From positions 60,287,901 through 60,351,900 of the forward strand of contig OY754465.1 of NCBI GenBank assembly GCA_963575645.1: a DNA stretch of 64,000 nucleotides. The letters are read 5' to 3'. The translations under genes and the position numbers were made by a program. Positions 43,540 to 54,816 of this stretch are shown one piece after another. Below the pieces are notes generated by a model that saw only the letters and a list, made by a program, of their open reading frames with translations, ran no database searches and was not told the DNA's origin. The number at the start of each line of letters is the position of its first letter. Within the stretch, counting starts at the first letter, position 1. The stretch comes from Xanthostigma xanthostigma (lineage: Eukaryota; Arthropoda; Insecta; Raphidioptera; Raphidiidae).

Positions 43540-43700
43540 AATTTTTTTGAATAAATAAAATTGTCGACCAATTTTTCTCATACCATATATATTGACAAAT
43601 AATAATAAAAATACAAATCAATATAACACAAAATGACGTTTTGATCCGGATTTGGATCTTCTTCAGAAATATTTAAAAAATATAAAAATTAATTAGTATT
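43540..43700 (-). mobile_element. Penelope-like terminal sequence
   Basis: On the minus strand TTCTGAAGAAGATCCAAATC then CGGATCAAAACGTC has the CTGA…stem…AAA layout of Penelope-type ends. It is followed by a TTTATT-rich tail and ATTGGTCGACAATTTTATTT, a motif shared with the palindrome at 54752-54816. Confidence 0.45.
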
Positions 43701-43759
43701 AAGCTAATCTAATAGATTGCATGCAAGATTGAAAGTTTGGATGATTTAATCATTTAAAC

Positions 43760-44245
43760 CCGTGGTCGTCAAACTGCGGCCCGCGGGCCGCATGTGGCCC
43801 GCGACCGGTATGCGTGCGGCCCGCGAAAAGCAAATTATTTCAATAGTTAACTAAATAATAATTAATCATTTTCGAAAATGAGCTTCTTGAAAAACAAATA
43901 CCGCAATCGTCTTTCCACTCATTTAGAAGACACAATGAGGATTGCATTAGTCCCAAAGATGCCGATATACAAGCAATAATTAAAAAAGTTCAACATCATA
44001 ATTCTTAAATTATAAATACATATGTCCTATAAAAAACATGTTAAAAAAATTAAAAATAAATCTTATTCCAATAAATATTCTAATGAAAAATATATACGAG
44101 TACTTTTTTTATTTCCTAAAAGGCGAAATAAATAACGAAATTAACCGAATACGTATAAGTAGGCAAACGCCCTTACTCTGCGGCCCGATGCTGATACCCA
44201 CATTGCTCTTTGTGGCCCTTGGCCAGAAAAGTGTGACGACTGCTG
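43760..44245. mobile_element. hAT-type MITE with perfect 8-bp target duplication
   Basis: ATTTAAAC at 43752-43759 and 44246-44253 flank ends CCGTGGTCGTCAAACTGCGG … AGTGTGACGACTGCTG. The outer flanks TTGCATGCAAGATTGAAA (43717-43734) and its near complement (44254-44271) show that it landed in a hairpin. Confidence 0.85.
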
Positions 44246-44419
44246 ATTTAAACTTTCAATCTTGCGTGCAATTTTGCCCGTTCTGTCACCCTAAAGTTAC
44301 GCCAGTGGCATTGAGTACACGATGTCTGGAAGACAAAGGCAAAAATGTACTACTGAATTTAGAGTGTACCATTAACCTGGCAGGAGCAGCACTATTTACG
44401 TGGCTAAGGTTTTAAATAC

Positions 44420-44459
44420 ACACAGAACTTGACCCGAGCGAAGCCGGATTCGCAGCTAG
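44420..44459 (+). mobile_element. Helitron-like 3' end
   Basis: CCCGAGCGAAGCCGGATTCG then CAGCTAG|T has a hairpin and CTAG terminus. The rest of the element was not identified. Confidence 0.45.
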
Positions 44460-44800
44460 TTGTAAAATAAACTGTTGCAGGAAAGTATAAAAAACACAAA
44501 TGGTCGACATCGGTTATAACGAGCGTATTGTGGCTATAAAAATTGGTTATGAACCGTGATTCAGTTTATATGTAAATTGCGTTGATACGTAGGACTTATA
44601 ACCGGCGGCCATTTTGCATGAACAAAATTATGTTTATTATTATACGAAGTAGGTACGCATTATGTTGTTTTCTGTGAATTTACCTATAATATGTTAATAA
44701 TGTGCGTCGCGGTGTACAGATCGATTGTTAAGCCGCTCTCACACAAAATAAAATAGATAGGTACATATTTGACAAAAACGGTGAGAAATGGAATAACTTA

Positions 44801-45012
44801 TGTATCTTGAATGTGTGGGGAAACAATTCCAAAAAATATATATATCAGAAGTATGTTAAAAAACTTTCGTTTTTACTATCAGCCGGCTTACAGATTTAAT
44901 CTGATGATATATTATATAATATATACAAAATCTGCTCATTAAACGAAAGTTTTTTAACATACTTCTGACATATATTTTTTTGGAATTGGTTTCCCCACAC
45001 ATTCAAGATACA
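44801..45012. repeat. Foldback of 212 bp
   Basis: TGTATCTTGAATGTGTGGGG…CAGAAGTATGTTAAAAAACT pairs with its complement over about 70 bp per arm, around an AT-rich spacer. Confidence 0.85.
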
Positions 45013-45124
45013 AAAATAGATACAGTTCCCGGATTGAAGTCTGAACACTTAAAGAAAAAATTTAACGAGCTTTCTTAAAAAAAATAAATAGAATAATAAG
45101 CCGTTATGAAAAGTAGGTATATCA

Positions 45125-45994
45125 TCTTTATATATAAAAATTACGTGTCACGTTGTTTGTCCGCGATGAACTCTTAAACTACTGAACCGATTTTAAATTT
45201 GATTTGCACACCGTGTGCAATTCGACCCAACTTGAAAGATAGGATAGCTTACATTTCAATTTATAGTCGCAATATTATTTTATTGCAAATTATTTGTCTA
45301 TTCCCTATATCTTTATATATAAAAATTACGTGTCACGTTGTTTGTCCGCGATGAACTCCTAAACTACTGAACCGATTTTAAATTTGATTTGCACACCGTG
45401 TGCAATTCGAGCCAACTTGAAAGATAGGATAGCTTACATTTCAATTTATAGTCGCAATATTATTTTATTGCAAATTATTTGCCTATTCCTTGACAGTCAT
45501 AATTATCTGTTAGCTCCAAAGGATTCTAACAGATGGCGATACCTGTTGACTGGATTGAGTGAATATTCAATAGATGGCGCAACGTTTCATATAAGCTACA
45601 ATTCAATAAAAAATTTAAAAATTGCGCGGAAAAAAAGAAAATTTAAGAATCCTTATTTAAGAAAACTTAACAACCATATATCTAGATCGAGGATGTAAAA
45701 AAACTGAATATCGTTTAAAACAAATGCTTTTTTTTTCGAGCACGACGGCGCAGCCGGAGTGAACCCTCGAAATAGAGCAAGTGTTTTAAAGACCAGTTAT
45801 CCACGAATATTTTACGCTATTTTTTTTCGAGCACGACGGCGCAGCCGGAGTGCTCGACATACACACATATACGCCCATGTATATTTTAAAATAGCTAGCA
45901 ATTAATAAAATAGATAGATAGATAGATAGATGTTCCAATTAAATTGTTTTATTATTTCACTTTATACGTAGCGAAGCACGTACAGGGCCGCTAG
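45125..45994 (+). mobile_element. Helitron-like element with a duplicated 5' end
   Basis: Two successive 5' ends (TCTTTATATATAAAAATTAC at 45125 and 45310) precede one 3' end, GGGCCGCTAG|T at 45994. The first 185 bp is a truncated copy in tandem with a full one. It contains two GACGGCGCAGCCGGAGTG hairpin units and GATA repeats. Confidence 0.75.
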
Positions 45995-46552
45995 TTATCA
46001 ATAATATTAAAACGTATACAATTATATTTTGACTTGTTATCGCCAAGCATTATTTGATTCGAATCGATAATAAAAATTTTATTCAAAAACTCGCCATCTT
46101 TGCAATTATTTAAATAGCTTGAATGCCCCCCGTTCAACTAATAACAGCTCTATATGTGTGCCTCCATATAATATGTTTATATATCTATAATGTGAGTTTA
46201 TTATAAAACCGAGTTTATTTAAATCGAAACACAAATCTCGCCCGCTCCACGTTTGTTAATTATACACCTGAGGACTGTGGCTGCAATCAAAGCGGCGGTT
46301 TTATAATGCCATGTACAAAATACTTATGTACGTATATAATTAGTTTACATTATGTATTATGTATATATAAGGTTTACAAAAACAGAAACAATTGCCAGTA
46401 GGCAGTATCGTGATTGGTAGAAAGTAAACGCTACTGCGCACGCCCTGCAATTAATATTAAAAACTTAAACATATTCTAATAATAATTTATTGTGCCTTAC
46501 GTATAAAATGTCTACCCAACCTATTAATGCCAAGTCTTTATGGAAATGATTG

Positions 46553-47539
46553 TTAAGCTAACAATTAGATTTATGATATTATTATAAATGTATAACGTCA
46601 CCAAAATTCTAGAAGTGACTCATCATTATAATACGGTGCGCTTAATGGAGCGGCAAAGCAATGCCCACAAAACTGTTGATGAAAATTGGTCGAATTCAAC
46701 CACGTTAGGACCACTTGAATCTGGAGAAAATTCAAAATTTATCTGCTTTACATTTAGTTTAAATTATCACAAAAGAAAATCAAGCTATTAAAGGCGTTAT
46801 ATTTCTTAACATTGTGTCGAAAAAAGTTTACATTAAAAGTATTCGTCTCTGCAAACACCCCCTGCACACTTCGTCTCAAATCTTTTCCCCTCGCCTAAAA
46901 ACGGTTCGCGCTCTCCCGACGCTATTTTTAAAGCTAGAGGGTTCTGGTAAACGCCAAATGAAAGACAAAGAATCAGACTACAGATCCTTCAGGCGAATTT
47001 TTCGAAAAAAAATTCCTGAAAAAACTTACAACCTTTTGAAAAAAATAATAAGTTACGTAATATTTCACACGTAGGCGAAACTGTTTTTCAAAAAATTCGC
47101 CTGAAGGATCTGTAGTCTGATTCTTTGTCTTTCATTTGGCGTTTACCAGAACCCTCTAGCTTTAAAAATAGCGTCGGGAGAGCGCGAACCGTTTTTAGGC
47201 GAGGGGAAAAGATTTGAGATGAAGGATGCAGGGGGTATTTGTAGGGACGAATACTCTTAAGCTAACAATTAGATTTATGATATTATTATAAATGTATAAC
47301 GTCACCAAAATTCTAGAAGTGACTCATCATTATAATACGGTGCGCTTAATGGAGCGGCAAAGCATTGCCCACAAAACTGTTGATGGAAAATGGTCGAATT
47401 CAACCACGTTAGGACCACTTGAATCTGGAGAAAATTCAAAATTGATCTGCTTTACATTTAGTTTAAATTATCACAAAAGAAAATCAAGCTATTAAAGCCG
47501 TGATATTTCTTAACATTGTGTTGAAAAAATTTATATTAA
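46553..47539. repeat. 283-bp tandem duplication split by a TTAA foldback
   Basis: The unit TTAAGCTAACAATTAGATTT…ATTAA is present at 46553-46836 and 47257-47539. A foldback of 420 bp (46837-47256; arms about 180 bp, starting AAGTATTCGTCTCTGC) sits exactly at the TTAA where the two units would meet. Confidence 0.85.
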
Positions 47540-48230
47540 TATTAAAGCTCGATTTTAGAGCAGCAGTACGGCAAGTCTATATTAAAAGGCAAGCAGTTTT
47601 TTTTAAACTCCTAGACTGATTTCGATGATCGATGTGTCGACTTAAAGGGCTCGACGACAGACGTGTAATAAAGTGTCAGAACTGCGATAAGTGGATTTTA
47701 AGGGTTGAAAATAGATTTTCAAAAATTCAATCTTAACATTACAAAATACATAATACATACCTATATTATGAGCCAGGCTTTGAAAAAACAATTTGAGGAA
47801 AGTATCTTTGACATGCGATCTTTGCGCCATCTCCTGTTCGATTTTTTAAAATCTGGTTCACTCAAAACTTACAAACCAGCTTTAATCTTAATCATAAAAA
47901 ATATTTACGCACAATGTCTGTAAAAAAACTACATAAACGATATACGCTTTTTATTTTAAAATTTTTTAAATCTTATTTTTGTTATCCAAATAACAATTAT
48001 GATATTTTTCATGCATTTAAGAACAGGCGTAAAATAAAATTTAATTACCCTTGACGACGTACTGCTGCCGTCCATTTTTTTCCTCTCTAATTCATAAGAA
48101 AATCCAGGAAAACGGTGGAATTGTAATTCTGGATTTGTGATCGCTTTTTACCCATTTTATTCAACAATTAATCCTAATTAAAATGCACGTATACCATATG
48201 ACACAGGTTTTGGATGAACAAGAATTAAAA

Positions 48231-48503
48231 TAAAAAAAACTAAAAAACACGCTTTATATCGAACTAAAAAGTAAAAAATATTTTTTTTAAATAAGCTTAA
48301 AACAATATAATGAATAAAAAATACTAGTATTATTGTAAAAAAAGCGTGGGGCGCTTTGTTCCACATTTTCGTACATCGAGCACCCCACGCTTTTTTCACA
48401 ATAATACTTGTATTTTTTATTCATTATATTGTTTTAAGCTTATTTAAAAAAAATATTTTTTACTTTTTAGTTCGATATAAAGCGTGTTTTTTAGTTTTTT
48501 TTA
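48231..48503. repeat. Palindrome copy 3 of the GCGTGGGGCGCT family
   Basis: Arms as in 10972-11268, but the 23-bp loop (48356-48378, TTGTTCCACATTTTCGTACA…) is in the opposite orientation relative to the flanking SINE. Confidence 0.85.
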
Positions 48504-48576
48504 AACTATATTTATTTTCCACTTTATAGTTCGATTTATTGTCAAAAATTTGCCGAAACAAAAATATTTTTTTTCC

Positions 48577-48659
48577 GGCGTGGACGGGATTAGAACCCAC
48601 GACCCGTGATTCCGAGAGTTGACGTCAGCGAAGACCCGTGCCTTAGATCGCACGGCTCA
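48577..48659 (-). mobile_element. Class II tRNA-like SINE head, copy 3
   Basis: Same tRNA-like block as 11331-11413. It is followed by a long CATA microsatellite, and the composite ends near 49077 with GGGACGGCTAG|T. Confidence 0.65.
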
Positions 48660-48727
48660 CTGTAGTTACAGTGCTGGCATATTATACTACAGTAATAAAC
48701 CACTTGCTGTAGTCTAAACGAAGGTAA

Positions 48728-48916
48728 CAAACATACATACATGCATACATACATACATACATAGGTACATACATGCATGCATGCATGCATGCATACATAC
48801 ATACATACATACATACAAACAAACATACATACATACACACATACATACATACATACATACATGCATACATACATACATACATACATACATACATACGTAC
48901 GTACATACATACAAAC
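48728..48916. repeat. CATA/CATG microsatellite
   Basis: About 190 bp of tetranucleotide repeats (ACAT with GCAT variants). It produces Met-Tyr-Val-Cys frames on the minus strand that are not genes. Confidence 0.95.
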
Positions 48917-49590
48917 TTACAAGTGAAGTTAATATAAAGCGTGTAAAAAAGAAAAACAAGAGGGCGTAAATGTCGCTTGTCAAAAGATACTTTCCTAGCG
49001 TATACGCCAAAAAGGAAAAACAAACAAGAAAGTGTAGTTGAAAAAATAAATTCGTTCGATTTCACAGGGACGGCTAGTACACATTAATCGACATCTTCAT
49101 CTGAAAAAAAGCGATCTTATTTGTTTTGTTTAAAATAAAAAGAAATATAAGTTAAAACTTGCCAGCTGTTTTCTAACAGTACATACAAATTATACAAGTA
49201 ATTAGTTGACAATTGACTTAAAATTGCGTGTGTTAAAAGAACAAAAGAGGTAGAAAATTAAAAAGTACTTAGCATATAAACTATTGGAATTACTGTTAAG
49301 TTCTGCGACCATTGAATCGACTAATTAATACCTAATAACTAATAAGTATATATAAAATAATAATAAAAATATTGTCATCAACAGCCTGTCATAACTACAT
49401 AGGTGTACGCAACAAAGTATAGTGTTGCATACAGGGTGTACCACCAAAATTATCCCGTATAACACGCTGGATAATTTAACACTCTTTTATTAACGTCACT
49501 TGCATGTAATGGAATCTTTAAATTTAATTGTCACCCACTTTTAGAAGTCTGAATAATTAAAAATTTTGCGAATGCGAATATCAAAAAAAG

Positions 49591-50806
49591 CGAGTGTGCT
49601 TTAGACCACACGACTGAAGTAAAACTTCTTCCTGACATAATTATTTTAAATATATTTATTAATAATAATGCGTAGATACCTCAAATTTGCTCATGTTAAA
49701 TTCATAAACGAACAATAATATGCAGTCGGTTCGTCTCAAAGTTTATCAAACACAATATAACCTCACTCTGTAGTACATATCTAAAAAGACGAAATGTTTA
49801 AAATATAATTTTTGATTAATTAATAGGCAAAATATGTATATATATATATTTATTAGCATAATTTATTAACTAACCTACATTATTTCCCGTTACAAAATGC
49901 AGCAAAATTCGATGAAATGTATTTTTAACCGACTTCAAAAAAGGAGGAGGTTCTATGTTCGACTGTATATTTTATTTTTATGTATGTTCACCGATTTCTC
50001 CGTCAATTATGGACCGGTTTTCAAAATTCTCTTTTTATTCGAAAGAGTGCACTTCCGAGGTGGTCCCATCGGGACCAAGTCAGGAATCCGGAGAAATCGA
50101 GAGAAACTCTCAAATTTTACCCATTTCAATACTTCATAAAATAACTGCATAATTTATTGAGTAAATATCTAACACTAAAAAGAGAAAAATAAAATATTTT
50201 TAACAAAAAAATTGAACCGACTTCAAAATATGCACTAAAAAGTAATAAAATAATTGCGTATTGAAATGAAAAATATTAGACTACTTAAAATTCAATCAAA
50301 TTATTACGATAATATCATATACTTACAATTATTGTTATTTTTGGAGACGGTGTCACATCGGAATTCGAAAGTAGCAGTTTAAATTTTACATGTCTCTAGT
50401 TCTCGGAACAGATTTCATTTTGGCTGACACCGACTCCAAAAATAACAATAATTGTAAGTACATGATATTATCGTAATAATTTGATTGAAATTTAAGTAGT
50501 CTAATATTTTTCATTTCAATACGCAATTATTTTATTACTTTTTAGTGCATATTTTGAAGTCGGTTCAATTTTTTTGTTAAAAATATTTTTTTGATAAAAA
50601 AAAACAGTTGTTTTCATTTTAAACGTCGAATAGTTGTATTACTGCTCCGTCTTTGTCGCACTCACTAACTTATATCTCCCTCTCAACTCCGTTCGCTTCG
50701 AACGATCACGCACCGTCGCGATGATGCACTTCCGTAAACGATTTCGTCAGGCATTTACCAGCTTACTCGCCAAGTTAAGCGTGCCTAAAGAAGTTTTACT
50801 TCAAAA
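49591..50806. mobile_element. CGAGTGTGCTTTAGACC element, copy 2, with nested insertions
   Basis: Same left and right ends as 7991-8661. It contains a fragment starting AACCGACTTCAAAAAAGGAG at 49926 and a long foldback at 50191-50590. Confidence 0.6.
50191..50590. repeat. Foldback of 400 bp with ACCGACTTCAAAA-type arms
   Basis: Arms of about 165 bp (AAAATATTTTTAACAAAAAA… TTTTTGGAGACGGTGTC and complement) around a spacer of about 70 bp. The GAACCGACTTCAAAA motif links it to the repeat fragment at 49926. Confidence 0.85.
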
Positions 50807-51191
50807 ATATATGCGAGAATTCGTTACATCACTACCAGGAACCCGAGCTTGTGTCAGTCGGTCTGTGTATGTTGGCTGGCAGATTCTCTAATATACACAC
50901 ATTAAACGCTGATGACCTTAGCTGTTGAGCGTCTATAATATACAATCCATTTATCTAACAAGGTAAGGGGAGATCTTATGAATCGTACAGTTTGTATATT
51001 TTAACAATTAGGTTATCTGAAGTTTGAATGGGTTGGCATTCGTGATTAAAATCGCTTAGAGCCGGACACAGCTCATTATCAAATAGCACAATAATGACAT
51101 TTTGATAGCTATCCTTGAGTAATATTCAGCTGATACAACTGTCTATCTCGATATATACAAACCACATACGGTGTGTTTACAGATTGTACAA

Positions 51192-51766
51192 AAAAAAATT
51201 GGTTGTCTGTAAAGTCGGTTTACGGACGATAGTTTTACGTGATAACGTATTCCGTAATACATAACCTAAATTTATATAATAATTATAATAATTCGAATCT
51301 ATGATATTGCATCTTTCGCTTCAAATTTAGGTTCATTTTATTTATTAAATTACTCACCACCTATAAAAATATTTTTTTTTATTAACTTTCTTTCTTTCTT
51401 ATTTATTTAATTCTCAAAGATTAACTGTCATACTATTTATAAAACAATTGTTTCACTGTTTATATAAAATTCCAAAACCTATTTACAATATTTAAGTATT
51501 TTCATACGTCAAAAAATTGATTTTTATAATGATAAAATTTGTAAGAAAACGATTTTTTCGAGAGATGAGACCTAGCTAAAACGATTTTTTGCCCCCCAAA
51601 ATCCCTTTTCAGTTTTCATCCAAATCGTTAGGGCCGTTTTCGAGAAAAGCACGCACAGGGTCAGGCGGAACGTTACGAACGTTACACTTTTTCGTGCATG
51701 CAGCCGGTGTTTTATCAATTTATAAGATTGGTGATTCATCAATTTATAAGACGTTATCACGTCAAT
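51192..51766. mobile_element. MITE with subterminal ACGTGATAACGT, copy 2 (inverted)
   Basis: Reverse-complement copy of 35191-35776, with minor differences over the whole length. Confidence 0.7.
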
Positions 51767-51822
51767 ACATTTCCTTCCAACTCTCCGGTTTTACTCTGGA
51801 GACTAGAAAAATTAAGGTGTAT

Positions 51823-52602
51823 AGTGAAAGCTCTCTTAAACGGACACCTTCGGGACTATTAAAATATGTCCGCCTAAGAGAGGTGTCCGCGTATGGGAAA
51901 AATTAAAAAACACATATTATTATAATGTATATGTACATACATATTTTTTATTTACATAATAGGGTAGAATTTTATTGTTTTCTCATATACATTAATATAC
52001 ATACGTATGAAATCAAAAAAAATCAAACATAAAAGGTATAGCTTAGTTGGCTTGATAAAATCAATTATGGTAGTTTGACGCGTATTAGTTTTAAGCATGT
52101 TGTCTTGAAAATGTAATTCCAAGTCAGATAACATCTGCATTGCTGTTGAATTTCCTTTAGTTTTGGCAAATTCTTGAATTGTTTTCACCATACCAATGAC
52201 CTGCTGATAACTTATAGCATTAGATTGATCAGTTATGGTTATTTCTTCATCGGATTCGTCAGATTCAACTAACGTCAGGTTGTCGCCTTTTTTCACAATT
52301 TTGTTAAAAGAGGTGTCATCATCATCTTCCACTAATAAGTTATTATCGCTGGAAATGAATTCGCCTAAACCATTTTTTTATAGTGCAACGTGTTGCAACA
52401 TTTTTATTTTTGTGTCCGTTTAAGAGAGAATTTTACAAGTTTTGTACTTAAATATTGCGTCCGCGTCCGCCCAAGAGAGAGTCCGCTCAAGAGAGACTAT
52501 GTCTTATGGAATTCTCTTGTACTTCATTCCGGACTATCACATAGTGTCCGCCTAATAGAGCTGTCCGCTCATTAGAGGTGTCCGTTATGAGAGGTTACAC
52601 TG
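51823..52602 (-). mobile_element. pogo/Tigger-type remnant, copy 2
   Basis: The right end …GAGAGGTTACACTG|TA and a diverged left end with CTCTCTTAAACGGACACC resemble pogo termini. Sub-terminal CGGACACCTCT/GTCCGC…AAGAGAG motifs recur. It carries a transposase tail. Confidence 0.65.
51952..52332 (-). pseudogene. C-terminal tail of a pogo/Tigger transposase
   Basis: A 126-codon frame contains SYQQVIGMVKTIQEFAKTKG, then a leucine-rich helix and RQTTIIDFIK. This matches the conserved KQTTITDFF-type end of Tigger transposases. The catalytic part is missing and no promoter is evident. Confidence 0.7.
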
Positions 52603-52605
52603 TAT

Positions 52606-52925
52606 ATCATTGGAGCTTCCCCAGGCAGTTATGGCATAGGATAAAATGGACTGAAAGTGTGCAAAATAATACATTTTCAGATTGTCATTATGTATTGTTT
52701 GCGCAATGTTTTAATACATAGCAAATGGGGGCTAGTTTTTTGCACATTTTGTAATAATTATGTAAACTCCAGTTACATCTTTCATCGATTACAACACCGA
52801 GAAAATTTGCTTTTGTAACTTGTGCAATACTGGATTTATCTGACTTTATTAACAGAGAATGGTTGCTTTTGGCTATGTTAAAGAGGTTCCATTGTATATA
52901 ATTTTTATTTTGCAAACCCACCCTT
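52606..52925 (-). pseudogene. Non-LTR retrotransposon (jockey-like) reverse transcriptase fragment
   Basis: On the minus strand TKANFLGVVIDERCNWSLHN, a CKKLAP-CYVLK block and, after a +1 frameshift near 52690, YYFAHFQSILSYAITAWGSS match the distal reverse transcriptase/thumb of jockey-like LINEs. The piece is 5'- and 3'-truncated. The pogo element lies directly against its end. Confidence 0.75.
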
Positions 52926-53465
52926 CGATATGAATTTTTTTTACAAAATTATCAAACCAACTGAACAATAATAGATAAAAAAAATTGTAAAATATGGGAC
53001 ATATTTTATTTCTCGAACACAATACTTACGTATGTACATATATAAAAAGATATGGAGATTTATGTTTTCACTGACCACACGAGTTTCCCTGACTCCGCCC
53101 CCGCACACGTATATACATCATACATGTACAATGCGATGTCGTCTAACCACTATTGTGGCTATGAATTATTTATTCAGTTTTCCTTTAACTTTTCGTGTCC
53201 TCTTATTCTTTCGCGAGCCACATGTCCTCTACAACCTACTCCCATATAAATCATGAAAACCAAAACCTCTGAATAAAATATCAACTCTGAACATTCGAGA
53301 GTGTAGAGCGTTCGTCTTTTGTTATAGACTTGTATACGTTGACATATCATTTCCAGTTTTAAACTATATTATATATCTCTCTCTCATGCACACACTGACT
53401 TATAATACACAGGGTATTCCGAGGATCGGAAGAAATCTGCTAAATTTTTGGAATACGTTCTCACT

Positions 53466-54352
53466 CATAGTTTCTTCTCAATCGCTGGTCCGCAGACCAC
53501 TGATGGTCTGTGGAGATTTTTGGGTGATCCGCGAAGATTTTTGGGATATTGTATTTTATATAGTAAGTGAAGAACAAGCGATCCAAAGATTCGTTTTTAA
53601 CAATTTTGAAGACAACGTCTACAGTGGCCAAAGGATCCAGAAAAATGCAATTACAGATTAAATTTGCATTTATTTACTGACGTTTTTCTGAATCGTTTGG
53701 CCACGTTGTTTTTAAAATTGTTAAAAAATTGTATTTTATATATTTTTAAACTATATTTTTTGTTACTGACTGTTTTAATTATAATATATCTATTAATTAG
53801 CTATATGAATCATTGCCTATCTACTCAATGTGCGGTGAGTAAACGCAACAAAGCGTATCGAAAATGTACCTGCGTCTCTTTCTTCGATGTAATTCCTTGA
53901 TTTCTCCGATGATATAGGATTGGTTGATGTACTTGCATTCATTCTGAATAAATTATCTCTGTTTCAAAAACTTTGTCTTTTTCTATAACGTTAACATGGG
54001 CGTACCCCAGCTTTTGGTCCAGGATGGGGCAAATTAGAAATTTCTTAAGCCAGGGCCCCTGTGCTTGTTTTGCCCGCTTGGATACGCCAGTGCTTACGGC
54101 GTACAAAAAGACAGAAGTATATGTTTGCACCCTAATAGTTCGATTGCGTTTTTATTCCTATGCTCAGTATAGAATAAAATTATATGATTTTAATGTACTT
54201 ATTGCTACATCAGCATACTGTTGCAAAATTTATTGTTTTCAATAAAATATCAATTATATAAATATTTATTATTTTATTCCAATGTTGATAGTCCGTAAAA
54301 CATTTTTGGATTTTTTGGTGGTCCGCGGGTGTAAAAAGGTTAAGAAACTATG
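53466..54352. mobile_element. hAT-type element with 8-bp target duplication
   Basis: TTCTCACT (53458-53465) and TTCTAACT (54353-54360) flank CATAGTTTCTTCTCAATCGC … TAAGAAACTATG. Its right half includes the repeat shared with 2199-2580. No transposase frame was recognised. Confidence 0.75.
53806..54186. repeat. Dispersed repeat, copy 2 of the 2199-2580 family
   Basis: About 380 bp in the same orientation as 2199-2580, located inside the hAT element. Confidence 0.75.
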
Positions 54353-54751
54353 TTCTAACTAGAGCTGTGGATTTTCCGGAAAATTTTGAAACAGTACAAT
54401 ATTTGGAAAATTTTCTAAGCTACTAAATTAATAAGGTATTGTAAATTTCAACTCTCGTTCACTAGAGGTTACAAGTAAACAAAACCAACAAAAAATAATA
54501 ATAATCTAGTGCTGTTTATATGAGGGGAATTCCCTTTATAACTGCAGCAGCCAGTAAAATGGGGCCATCTTCTGGCCTCTGCTACTACCCCATGGTGGGG
54601 TGCTTCATTTTCTGTGTGCTGTTTTATTATGAAATAGGATGAATTGACATATTATGAGTTGCAAATTAAACAATACGACAAATCTTAAGTAAAACAGAAT
54701 TAAACTTTTTATTCATGTGGATTACAAAGTTAGAATTATAACCTGTATTTT

Positions 54752-54816
54752 TTCAATAAATAAAATTATCGACCAATTTTTCAGACAATAATTGGTCGAT
54801 AATTTTATTTATTGAA
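54752..54816. repeat. Palindrome of a Penelope-like tail
   Basis: TTCAATAAATAAAATTATCG…ACCAATT pairs with its complement around TTTCAGACA. The arm matches sequence at 43545-43575. Confidence 0.7.

Noticed and set aside
46588-47495. Two near-identical 67-codon frames as a duplicated small gene
   Set aside because: The four base differences between the copies all change the amino acid and none is silent, so there is no sign of protein constraint. Both lie in a duplicated repeat.
48590-49065. Cys-Met-Tyr-Val-rich frames as a novel repetitive protein
   Set aside because: They are translations of the CATA/CATG microsatellite and run over the tRNA-like SINE.
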